Positions 1 to 5,189 of a stretch of 5,189 bases of DNA are shown here, one piece after another. Source of the stretch: Candidatus Zhuqueibacterota bacterium. Lineage in GTDB: Bacteria; Zhuqueibacterota; Zhuqueibacteria; Residuimicrobiales; Residuimicrobiaceae. Below the pieces are notes generated by a model. That model searched no databases. It was given only the letters and a program-made list of their open reading frames with translations, and was not told the origin of the DNA. Location: positions 1 to 5,189 of the forward strand of contig JAFGSU010000139.1 in assembly GCA_016934435.1 (NCBI GenBank), in the 5' to 3' direction. Both the position numbers and the translations under genes were made by a program. Within the stretch, counting starts at the first letter, position 1. Every line of letters begins with the position of its first letter.

Positions 1-6
1 TATATT

Positions 7-30
7 TACTTTGTATTTCAAAGTACTTTT
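7..30 (+). promoter_or_regulatory. Inverted-repeat operator candidate upstream of the membrane protein / regulator operon
   Basis: A perfect 7-bp inverted repeat is present: TACTTTG (7-13), spacer TATTT, CAAAGTA (19-25). Its right arm overlaps a second perfect palindrome, AAAGTACTTT (20-29), so three half-sites of the TACTTT type lie close together. The site sits about 30 nt before the first start codon and overlaps the probable -35 region. Dimeric winged-helix regulators commonly bind such sites, and one is encoded in this operon, so autoregulation is the simplest reading (inference). An alternative is a weak terminator of a gene upstream of the window, because the hairpin is followed by CTTTTT. 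Confidence 0.5.
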
Positions 31-39
31 TATTATAAA
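11..39 (+). promoter_or_regulatory. Candidate sigma70-type promoter of the first operon
   Basis: A TTGTAT element (11-16) is separated by 17 bp from TATAAA (34-39), giving an expected transcription start near position 46 and a very short leader before the ATG at 60. The -35 element and spacer lie inside the inverted repeat, an arrangement suited to repression. The region is AT-rich, so chance matches are possible, and the promoter consensus of this organism is unknown. Confidence 0.35.
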
Positions 40-59
40 TAACATTAAAGGAGAAAGCT

Positions 60-662
60 ATGAATCAGCTAAAAATCGAACAGGAAATTTCGATCATAAA
101 AATCATGATTGAAAAAACCAGAAGAGAAACCGCAGAGTCGGGGGTCTTTTTCATCGCCCTGGGCTTCCTCACAGCCATCACCACATTTGCAATGGGCATG
201 CTGGACCTCTATCATATACACCATCTGAACCTGGCGATCCTCATCGGACTGACAGTAGTCAACGGCATCATCGCCTTTCTTATCATCCAGCGCGAATCAA
301 AAACCGCCAGAGTAAAATCCTATGCCAAAACCCTGTTTTACAGCACCTGGTTTGCCATCGCGGTTCCGCTGATCCTGATCACATTTGTGTTGCCGTTCAT
401 CAATGTTATCCCCGCACAGGCCATTCCGGTGCTGGCGGCACTGCTCATCGGCGCGGCCTTTTTCATCAGCGGCGTCATCTATGAAATGAAATTTTTGATC
501 TGGTGCAGTTTGGCCTGGTGGACAGGCGCTTGCCTCATGGCCGTGATCGACAGCCCGTACCGGTTTCTCATTCTCGTCGCCGTCATCCTGATCGGCTGGG
601 TGACGCCGGGATTCATCCTCAACTATAAATATAAAAATCGGAGTGCAAAAGATGAAGCCTGA
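60..662 (+). CDS. Six-helix integral membrane protein of unknown function, partner of the winged-helix regulator
   Basis: The protein has 200 residues. The start is supported by AAAGGAGA (47-54) six nt before the ATG. A charged, probably cytoplasmic amphipathic N-terminus (about 1-26, including IEKTRRETAESG) precedes six predicted membrane segments near 28-48, 56-76, 97-115, 122-142, 145-162 and 167-188. It ends in a basic tail (YKYKNR), so both termini are probably inside. No catalytic or transport motif is visible. The gene overlaps the following regulator gene by 11 nt, which implies co-transcription and probably translational coupling. From general familiarity, similar small membrane proteins with an N-terminal I.xMIE.xR region occur next to small winged-helix genes in Bacteroidota-like genomes; I could not verify this here. 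Inferred role: a membrane component or target of the regulator. No function is assigned. Confidence 0.85.
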   Translation: MNQLKIEQEISIIKIMIEKTRRETAESGVFFIALGFLTAITTFAMGMLDLYHIHHLNLAILIGLTVVNGIIAFLIIQRESKTARVKSYAKTLFYSTWFAIAVPLILITFVLPFINVIPAQAIPVLAALLIGAAFFISGVIYEMKFLIWCSLAWWTGACLMAVIDSPYRFLILVAVILIGWVTPGFILNYKYKNRSAKDEA

Positions 663-960
663 TCAAATTTTACATCTGGATCCGCTGGTGCATGCTCCGA
701 TACGACTGGGCATCCTGTCGATCCTGATCACAGTGGAACATGCCCAGTTCACCTTTCTCAAAGAGTCCATCGGAACAACCGACGGCAATCTGAGCACACA
801 TCTGAGCAAGTTGGAAGAAGCGGGTCTCATCCGTATCGAAAAAACCTTTATCGGTAAAAAGCCGCACACCCTCTGTGCCATCACGGACAAGGGCAGGAAG
901 GCGTTTCAGTCGTACATCGAACAATTGGACAGGATCGTAAAAGCACAGAAAATTCAATAA
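652..960 (+). CDS. Small winged-helix (MarR/ArsR-like) transcriptional regulator
   Basis: The product is a 102-residue single-domain DNA-binding protein. ATG 652 is preferred because CGGAG (639-643) lies 8 nt upstream; an in-frame GTG at 643 would give three more residues but lacks a well-spaced site. The N-terminus HLDPLVHAPIRLGIL (8-22) and the following helix are typical of the stand-alone winged-helix family often annotated HTH_34 (PF13601). The probable recognition helix is in TDGNLSTHLSKLEEAGLI (about 43-60), where NLSTHLSKLEEAG is the usual ArsR/MarR-type signature. The wing is RIEKTFIGKKPHTLCAIT (61-78). A final helix (about 80-99) probably dimerises. There is no sensor domain and no cysteine cluster suggesting metal sensing; the only cysteine is C75. 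The likely operator is the inverted repeat at 7-30, and possibly also the one at 980-1006. The regulated signal is unknown. Confidence 0.9.
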   Translation: MKPDQILHLDPLVHAPIRLGILSILITVEHAQFTFLKESIGTTDGNLSTHLSKLEEAGLIRIEKTFIGKKPHTLCAITDKGRKAFQSYIEQLDRIVKAQKIQ

Positions 961-979
961 ACATTTCGCAATTTCGAGG

Positions 980-1006
980 TTGATCCATATCGGATCAAGT
1001 ACTTTT
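980..1006 (+). promoter_or_regulatory. Second inverted repeat with AAGTACTTTT core, upstream of the 307-residue membrane protein gene
   Basis: A perfect 7-bp inverted repeat, TTGATCC (980-986), ATATC, GGATCAA (992-998), is followed at once by the overlapping palindrome AAGTACTT, part of AAGTACTTTT (997-1006). The geometry (7-bp arms, 5-nt spacer, right arm running into AGTACTTTT) matches the site at 7-30, although the arm sequence differs except at the CAA edge. It could be an operator in the leader of the downstream gene. Alternatively it is a weak terminator hairpin after the regulator gene, although only four Ts follow. No well-spaced -35/-10 pair is evident here; TTGATC (980-985) and TAGTAT (1006-1011) are 20 bp apart. 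Confidence 0.4.
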
Positions 1007-1033
1007 AGTATCGCTAAATCGGGAGAATATCTC

Positions 1034-1957
1034 ATGCAAGTTACAAAAATTCTTTTTCTAGCAGGAAAAATCATCCTCTTAACGATCATCATATTTTTCC
1101 TTTTTTCGATGGGAACGGTGCTTGTCGGGTTTTCCCCGGATTCGGCAAGCACATCAATTAGCGCAACCGAAGCCACTGGTGAACAAGTGATGGCCGCCCT
1201 GGCGCTATTACTGGTTTGTTTCATCGATGTCGTGCTTCTGAGCGCTTTCATCCTTCGTTCGCGTTATACCGGCATTCGTCTAATCGGGATAGTCGCATTG
1301 GTCTATTACGGTATAAAAACATTCATGACCCAGATAGAGACCTGGTATTTTATGACGAATGTAACCTCCGACATGCTGTGCAAATTATTCCTCATGACAG
1401 TTCCCACCGCCATTCTTTTTCCGCCTATAGCGGTTGCCATACTGGGGAGATGGAGAGCGGACAGGCAGTCGCCGGCGCCCCGGCATCCACTATGGCCCAC
1501 AGCGCCGCCGGAATGGATCTGGAAAATCGCATTTTTGATTTTTATCGTTTATCCACTCCTCTATTTTGGCTTTGGATATTTTATCGCCTGGAAACAGGCC
1601 GAGGTGCGCGCTTTTTATGGCGGCACTGATCCAGGCAATTTCATTGGCCATCTCACCAGTGTGTTCGCCGAACACCACTGGCTTTATTTCTTTCAGGTAG
1701 TCCGTGGTCTCCTTTGGGTAGGCCTGGCGATGCTGGTCATCAGGTCGATGAGAGGCAGTGTGTGGGAAATGGGTTGGATGGTTGCGTTATTGTTCGCGAT
1801 ACTCATGAACAATGTCCACCTGCTTCCGAATGCTCTGATGCCGGCCCCTGTTCGTTTGATCCATTTTATCGAAACCGCCTCTTCCAATTTTCTCTGGGCT
1901 TGGTGCATCGTCGGATTATTGTTATGGCATCCGGGGCGCAGAGGGCTTGAGCCTTAG
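1034..1957 (+). CDS. Uncharacterised polytopic membrane protein (307 residues)
   Basis: The start at ATG 1034 is chosen because GGGAG (1021-1025) lies 8 nt upstream. The frame is open back to a TTG at 980, but that would place the inverted repeat inside the coding region and add a polar segment ahead of the first hydrophobic helix. About eight membrane segments are predicted, near 6-32, 52-74, 79-97, 115-138, 162-185, 216-236, 244-262 and 284-298. Notable polar motifs are FGYFIAWKQAEVRAFYGG (178-197) after helix 5 and the run PN..MP..VR..H..E..SSN (265-285) before the last helix; their density of polar and invariant-looking residues suggests a conserved functional loop. I know of no named family or activity for it. 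It lies 73 nt after the regulator gene on the same strand and may be co-transcribed or separately controlled by the repeat at 980-1006. No clear terminator follows it. Confidence 0.85.
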   Translation: MQVTKILFLAGKIILLTIIIFFLFSMGTVLVGFSPDSASTSISATEATGEQVMAALALLLVCFIDVVLLSAFILRSRYTGIRLIGIVALVYYGIKTFMTQIETWYFMTNVTSDMLCKLFLMTVPTAILFPPIAVAILGRWRADRQSPAPRHPLWPTAPPEWIWKIAFLIFIVYPLLYFGFGYFIAWKQAEVRAFYGGTDPGNFIGHLTSVFAEHHWLYFFQVVRGLLWVGLAMLVIRSMRGSVWEMGWMVALLFAILMNNVHLLPNALMPAPVRLIHFIETASSNFLWAWCIVGLLLWHPGRRGLEP

Positions 1958-1977
1958 CACAGGAGAGTATTAACGCC

Positions 1978-2000
1978 AAAAAAAAGGGGTAACCCTGTTA
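1978..2000 (-). terminator. Weak candidate intrinsic terminator of the glycosidase gene
   Basis: Read on the minus strand just after the TAA stop, the 48-nt convergent gap contains GGG-TTA-CCC followed by C and eight Ts (the A8 run at 1978-1985 on the plus strand). The T-tract is good, but the stem has only three strong pairs; an alternative TAAC/GTTA stem overlaps it. No T-tract suitable for stopping the converging plus-strand transcript is seen. Confidence 0.3.
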
Positions 2001-2005
2001 TGCCA

Positions 2006-4495
2006 TTATCTCAACAAAAGGAGCTTGCGCGTCATCCTTTTCCCTTCGGCGGACAGGGTATAAAAATAAATTCCGCTGGGGATTGCGCCGGCATCCCAGG
2101 TCACGCGATGCAATCCCGCCTGCATGCGTTTCTCTAACACCGTGGCCACCATCCTGCCCAGAAGATCGTAAACGGACAACGTCACCTTCCCGGGCTGTCG
2201 CATGCTGAACTGAAACGTGGTGGTGGCATTAAAGGGATTGGGGAAATTCTGCTGCACCGTAAAAAGCTCGGGCAGGCCGGGTGTCTCTGCAACCTCTGTT
2301 ATTTTGGTCGGATAAGTTATGCGCAAATTATCGAGATAAATCGTGCCGCTATTCACGACATCCTTAATCCGCTCACCGGCCAGTTTGATATTCACCTGCC
2401 TGATGCGAATGGGGTAATACAGACGCGCCCCGCTGCCCAGCGATGAAGCCGCGTCAAAAAGCGTCGGGATGGTATCGAAGCGGTCGCTCACCGTAGCATA
2501 TTTTTTCGTGTACAGCTGAAACAGTTCGTCGTTTTCATCACTCAGCACATACTGGATGTGGTGCCTCTCACCGTCCGATCTGGCATCGATGTAAATCGAG
2601 TCCGGAATGCCAGAAATGGGAATATCTGTGAGCAGGTGAATATAGTTTAGTTTTTGCGGATCGCCGATAAACCGGTAATCGATTTTAAAGCAGCCCGTGC
2701 CCTCTGAAAAAGTGTCATTAACCACCTTAAGACTGGTGGCCTGGGTATCTATATTTTCACCCGACAGCGTCCATCCTTCGAGGCTTTCGCATGAGTTGAG
2801 CCGCATCTCGCCGACACCGATGGCGACTGTAACGGCGGCGGTATCGGAAGCGCCATCGAAGGAGGCTATCACCCGGGTGGCGCCGGCCTTTTTCCCCTGC
2901 AAATTACCCAGCGAATCGATCACAGCGATGGCGGAATCGGTCACCTGCCAGGAATACATGATGGGCGATAAAAATCGCTCCACCCCATCGATATCGTGAG
3001 CGGTGATGCGAAATTTTATGCTTTTAAGCGTGTCGACCACTACATTTTTAGGCTCAAGAACCATGCGGGTGATCGTCTTGATGACCACTTTGGCGGAATC
3101 CTTCATGGTGTCGTACTGTACGTACACATAGCCGCTGTCGGGCTTCATGGGAGCGGTGAACAGCCCGGTGGCATCGATGGTGCTGCAGGTAGTCGAAAAT
3201 TGTATTTTACCCCTGTCAATGTCGGCGGGATGATACTGTTCGTCCCAACCGCTCACCTGAAATGGTAACTGTTCGCCGAGAAATAGTCGATAGTAATCGG
3301 GATGGACCTGAATGTGCGCCAGGGAGGAGTGCGGCGCAGTGGAGAGGACGAGAAATGCATTCTGGATTTTACGTTCGGTGCCGTCCGAGTAGGAATTGAC
3401 CACCGAATCGCGCACCACCATGGTGGTGGAGCCGCCGCCGTCGAGGTTCAGGGCGTGGTGCACGCCGATTCCGATCATGAAATCAGCCAACTCATGCAAA
3501 TCCATGCCGGCGCTGTGAAACGCCTGGCGGCCGTCCACAGTGACCATATAGAGCCGGGTACTGTCCTGGCTGAATCCCAAGGCGGTGCGCGGATGGCGTT
3601 CAAGCACATGCGACGGTGAATAGTTCATCTCTTTCCACCCCTGCTCGGTATAGTCGACGCCATTGACGATGAATTTCGGCAAACCCCCGATCAACTCTTT
3701 GATCCCCGCCATATCGAGGTTCAGTTGCGGTAGCACACGGATGGTATCGCCGACATCGACATGGGTGGTGATGAAATCCGCCGCCGTGCCCAATCCGGCC
3801 AGTATCACCTGACCGGCTGGAATAGGACTGTTGCCGGCGGTGCTCTTTTGCAGCACCTCGCAGCGTGTCATATCGTTGACGAACCAATCGTCGAGCGGTT
3901 GCAGCAGCAGTTCAACCTGGCCCTCATCGGTGCCGGTCGAAGTGCCAAAATAATGGTTGAACAGGACCATGCGGTTTTGCAGTAAATACGGAAACCACTG
4001 CGCAATCACATTCTTTGGTCTGTTAATGCAGTGCAAATCGGTAATCTGCTCACCGTTAATGATCTTGCCGAAAAATTCGGCCTTGAATAGCGCCGGCCGA
4101 TTATTTCGATCAAAACTCATCGTATGCGAGCCGCCGTGGTCTTTGACGACCACGCCGTCGGAAATCTGCATGCCGATAGTAGTAATGCCGCTGTAAAAAT
4201 CGCCGTTTACCGCGCCTACTACCGCCCGGCCGGGCTGGTTATAACGCGCCGCCATGGAACTGGTCGTCTCCGTTCCATAATTCAATTTTTCCTGCGCTTT
4301 CACCGTCTGCACGCTGTTATACGGATTTTTCAGGTCCACTTCCAGAACATCCAGACTCCAGGGCACCGCCGGCGCGATCATCTTGTAATGCGTTATGCCG
4401 GAACCCACCTGCATGGTGGAGACGGTGTAGAATTGGGTCTGGGAAAAAAGAAAAGTGACGAAAACAAAGAATAGCACAACCATTTTTTTCGGCAT
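2006..4495 (-). CDS. Secreted phosphodiester glycosidase-family protein with Ig-like modules and type IX (Por) sorting domain
   Basis: The product has 829 residues. AGGAG (plus 4502-4506) lies 6 nt before the ATG. Residues 1-19 form a signal peptide (MPKK, then a hydrophobic run). Residues about 45-387 match the phosphodiester glycosidase / NAGPA family (PF09992, DUF2233): NGDFY at 97-101, RTALGF at 303-308, TVDGRQ at 319-324, and the hallmark NLDGGGSTTMVV at 350-361. Residues about 391-470 and 475-559 look like two Ig-like or bacterial Big modules; the second ends ATRVIASFDGASDTAAVTV. Residues about 563-727 resemble a beta-sandwich carbohydrate-binding module (ESLEGWTL start, YLDNLRI end). 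Residues 743-829 are a type A C-terminal sorting domain (QNFPNPFN, VYDLLGRMV, GLHRVTWDA, SGIYFYTL, terminal KLLLLR). Family members cleave or are thought to cleave sugar phosphodiester bonds; here the substrate is unknown. Export by Sec and then the type IX system to the cell surface is inferred. The gene stands alone, convergent with its downstream neighbour. Confidence 0.92.
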   Translation of the reverse strand: MPKKMVVLFFVFVTFLFSQTQFYTVSTMQVGSGITHYKMIAPAVPWSLDVLEVDLKNPYNSVQTVKAQEKLNYGTETTSSMAARYNQPGRAVVGAVNGDFYSGITTIGMQISDGVVVKDHGGSHTMSFDRNNRPALFKAEFFGKIINGEQITDLHCINRPKNVIAQWFPYLLQNRMVLFNHYFGTSTGTDEGQVELLLQPLDDWFVNDMTRCEVLQKSTAGNSPIPAGQVILAGLGTAADFITTHVDVGDTIRVLPQLNLDMAGIKELIGGLPKFIVNGVDYTEQGWKEMNYSPSHVLERHPRTALGFSQDSTRLYMVTVDGRQAFHSAGMDLHELADFMIGIGVHHALNLDGGGSTTMVVRDSVVNSYSDGTERKIQNAFLVLSTAPHSSLAHIQVHPDYYRLFLGEQLPFQVSGWDEQYHPADIDRGKIQFSTTCSTIDATGLFTAPMKPDSGYVYVQYDTMKDSAKVVIKTITRMVLEPKNVVVDTLKSIKFRITAHDIDGVERFLSPIMYSWQVTDSAIAVIDSLGNLQGKKAGATRVIASFDGASDTAAVTVAIGVGEMRLNSCESLEGWTLSGENIDTQATSLKVVNDTFSEGTGCFKIDYRFIGDPQKLNYIHLLTDIPISGIPDSIYIDARSDGERHHIQYVLSDENDELFQLYTKKYATVSDRFDTIPTLFDAASSLGSGARLYYPIRIRQVNIKLAGERIKDVVNSGTIYLDNLRITYPTKITEVAETPGLPELFTVQQNFPNPFNATTTFQFSMRQPGKVTLSVYDLLGRMVATVLEKRMQAGLHRVTWDAGAIPSGIYFYTLSAEGKRMTRKLLLLR

Positions 4496-4918
4496 TTTTT
4501 GCTCCTATTTGAAGAATCTTTCGACCCGGTATCATTTCAAGCCCTGATTAAAAACGGAACTCTCGCGGTACAAAGCGAAGGTAATTTTTGTGTTCTTGCA
4601 GTTTTTGCCAGTTTTGTTTTCAAGGAGGATCATTGGAAAACGGTCCCCCACACTTGAGAATGAATATAAACACAGGTTGCCTTGATCGCAAGGGAAAAAT
4701 CATGAAACGGCAAAAAATTACCTTGAAATGGGCGTGCAATTTCCTTTACTTTTTCTGCAAAAGAACCTATATTTATTTTTGTATATGATTTGCCAGGCCG
4801 CACACTTTAAACACCGATTCGTTGCCTGCAGGTTAATAAAGTAATCCTGTAAGTGGCACATTTTCAGTTCAGTTCGCTGGTTACCACCGAATTCAGGTTA
4901 AATATTTGGGAGAACGGC
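4496..4918. other. Divergent intergenic region, 423 nt, with no convincing gene
   Basis: This AT-rich stretch separates the divergent glycosidase and symporter genes. For the glycosidase, a weak minus-strand promoter can be proposed: TTTGTA (plus 4569-4574), 16 bp, TTTAAT (plus 4547-4552). For the symporter, a candidate lies at 4745-4773. An imperfect hairpin with a one-base bulge, CAGGTTA (4829-4835) against TAA-T-CCTG (4842-4849), lies in the presumed symporter leader next to the palindrome CCTGCAGG (4825-4832). GTTTTC (4616-4621) and GAAAAC (4636-4641) form an inverted repeat around a perfect AAGGAGG. An open frame ends with the TGA at 4786-4788 but shows no family resemblance. No tRNA, riboswitch or repeat array was recognised. 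Confidence 0.6.
4745..4773 (+). promoter_or_regulatory. Candidate promoter of the symporter gene
   Basis: TTTACT (4745-4750, 4 of 6 matches to TTGACA) is followed after 17 bp by TATATT (4768-4773, 5 of 6 matches to TATAAT), predicting a start near 4780 and a leader of about 139 nt. Just downstream, TATTTTTG (4774-4781) also fits the Bacteroidota -7 consensus TAnnTTTG, but no TTTG is present at the proper upstream distance. The region is AT-rich, so this is tentative. Confidence 0.3.
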
Positions 4919-5189
4919 ATGACCGTACAGGCCGATATCATCGTTGTCATGGTGAGCTACCTAACGCTGCTCATCGCCTGGGGGATTTATCAGGGTCGTA
5001 AGGTAAAAACGGAGGAAGACTATGCCATCGCCGGCCGCAAGTTGCCCGGCTGGGTCGCGGCGCTGTCCGAACGCGCCACCGGCGAATCGGCCTGGGCGCT
5101 GTTAGGGCTGCCGGGTTTTGCCTACGCCGTCGGTTTGGCCAGCATCTGGACGGCGCTGGGCTGCGTCGCCGGCATCATCGTCGCCTGGA
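4919..5189 (+). CDS. Sodium:solute symporter (SSS family, PutP-like), N-terminal part; runs off the window
   Basis: Ninety codons are present and the frame is open to the window edge, so the gene is partial at its 3' side. ATG 4919 follows GGGAG (4908-4912) by 6 nt. The protein starts with a short outer segment and a first membrane helix (about 6-25), then GRKVKTEEDYAIAGRKLPGWVAALS (26-50), the classic SSS loop leading into helix 2, then ERATGESAW (51-59), LLGLPGFAY (61-69) and a further helix (about 73-90). The pattern DY..AGR.L......ALS matches sodium/proline symporters. From memory, it aligns without gaps to residues 1-90 of E. coli PutP and retains R40, A53, S57 and W59. At the sodium-site position D55 it has G, with E at 56. 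Full-length members have about 500 residues and 12-13 helices in the inner membrane. The substrate cannot be read from this fragment, so no gene symbol is given. Confidence 0.9.
   Translation, partial: MTVQADIIVVMVSYLTLLIAWGIYQGRKVKTEEDYAIAGRKLPGWVAALSERATGESAWALLGLPGFAYAVGLASIWTALGCVAGIIVAW

Noticed and set aside
643..651. GTG start at 643 for the winged-helix regulator
   Set aside because: The GTG overlaps the CGGAG sequence that best serves ATG 652, so the later start is more likely.
980..1033. Upstream TTG start at 980 for the 307-residue membrane protein
   Set aside because: It would begin inside the inverted repeat, lacks a well-placed ribosome site, and adds 18 polar residues before the first helix; ATG 1034 has GGGAG at good spacing.
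670..1251. A 193-codon minus-strand open frame opposite the regulator and the start of the 307-residue gene
   Set aside because: It is antisense to two well-supported genes with good ribosome sites, crosses the gap between them, and its translation has no recognisable domain.
1216..1629. A 137-codon plus-strand frame inside the 307-residue gene
   Set aside because: This is an out-of-frame shadow of a clearly hydrophobic membrane protein; its translation has low-complexity, non-protein-like composition and no family signal.
1978..2000. A strong bidirectional terminator between the convergent genes
   Set aside because: Only the minus-strand direction has a T-tract and the stem is three to four pairs long; kept only as a weak candidate for the glycosidase gene.
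3302..3619. Plus-strand frames opposite the glycosidase gene, such as this one and that at 4124-4474
   Set aside because: They are antisense to strongly conserved motifs of the glycosidase domain, and their His/Gly/Ala-rich translations are typical of complementary-strand artefacts.
4496..4918. Riboswitch, tRNA or small RNA in the divergent region
   Set aside because: No conserved riboswitch core, cloverleaf or strong hairpin plus T-tract was found; only short imperfect inverted repeats are present.

Overview
The window probably comes from an uncultured or environmental bacterium of the FCB superphylum, of the Calditrichota / KSB1 / Ignavibacteria type. This is inference. It rests mainly on the 829-residue secreted protein on the minus strand, which ends in a textbook Por-secretion (type IX) C-terminal sorting domain containing QNFPNPFN, VYDLLGR, SGIYFYTL and a terminal KLLLLR. 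The two uncharacterised membrane proteins beside a small winged-helix regulator would fit the same group. No RNA gene, CRISPR array, insertion sequence or phage gene is visible.

Layout. (1) Positions 1-960 hold a compact two-gene operon: a six-helix membrane protein (60-662) and a 102-residue winged-helix regulator (652-960). The two reading frames overlap by 11 nt. Upstream lies a perfect inverted repeat (7-25) that overlaps a plausible promoter, a natural candidate for the regulator's own operator. (2) Positions 961-1957 hold a third plus-strand gene for a 307-residue polytopic membrane protein of unknown function. Its leader carries a second perfect inverted repeat (980-998) of the same geometry, followed by the same AAGTACTTTT core. 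(3) Positions 2006-4495 on the minus strand encode a large exported protein: signal peptide, phosphodiester glycosidase domain (NAGPA / DUF2233 type), two Ig-like modules, a beta-sandwich that may bind carbohydrate, and the sorting domain. It converges on the 307-residue gene across a 48-nt gap. (4) Positions 4496-4918 are a 423-nt divergent intergenic region with no convincing gene, although it has promoter-like elements and a tiny ORF with a strong Shine-Dalgarno sequence. (5) From 4919 to the end of the window is the N-terminal 90 codons of a sodium:solute symporter related to PutP.

How the genes may work together. The first three genes look like a small membrane-protein regulon governed by a one-domain transcription factor, and the similar leader motifs suggest that the 307-residue gene belongs to it. 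The secreted glycosidase and the symporter are divergently transcribed. They could share control or act in a scavenging role (cleavage outside the cell, solute uptake at the inner membrane), but nothing in the sequence proves a link. The most interesting unexplained items are the repeated operator-like architecture and the changed residues at the predicted sodium site of the symporter.
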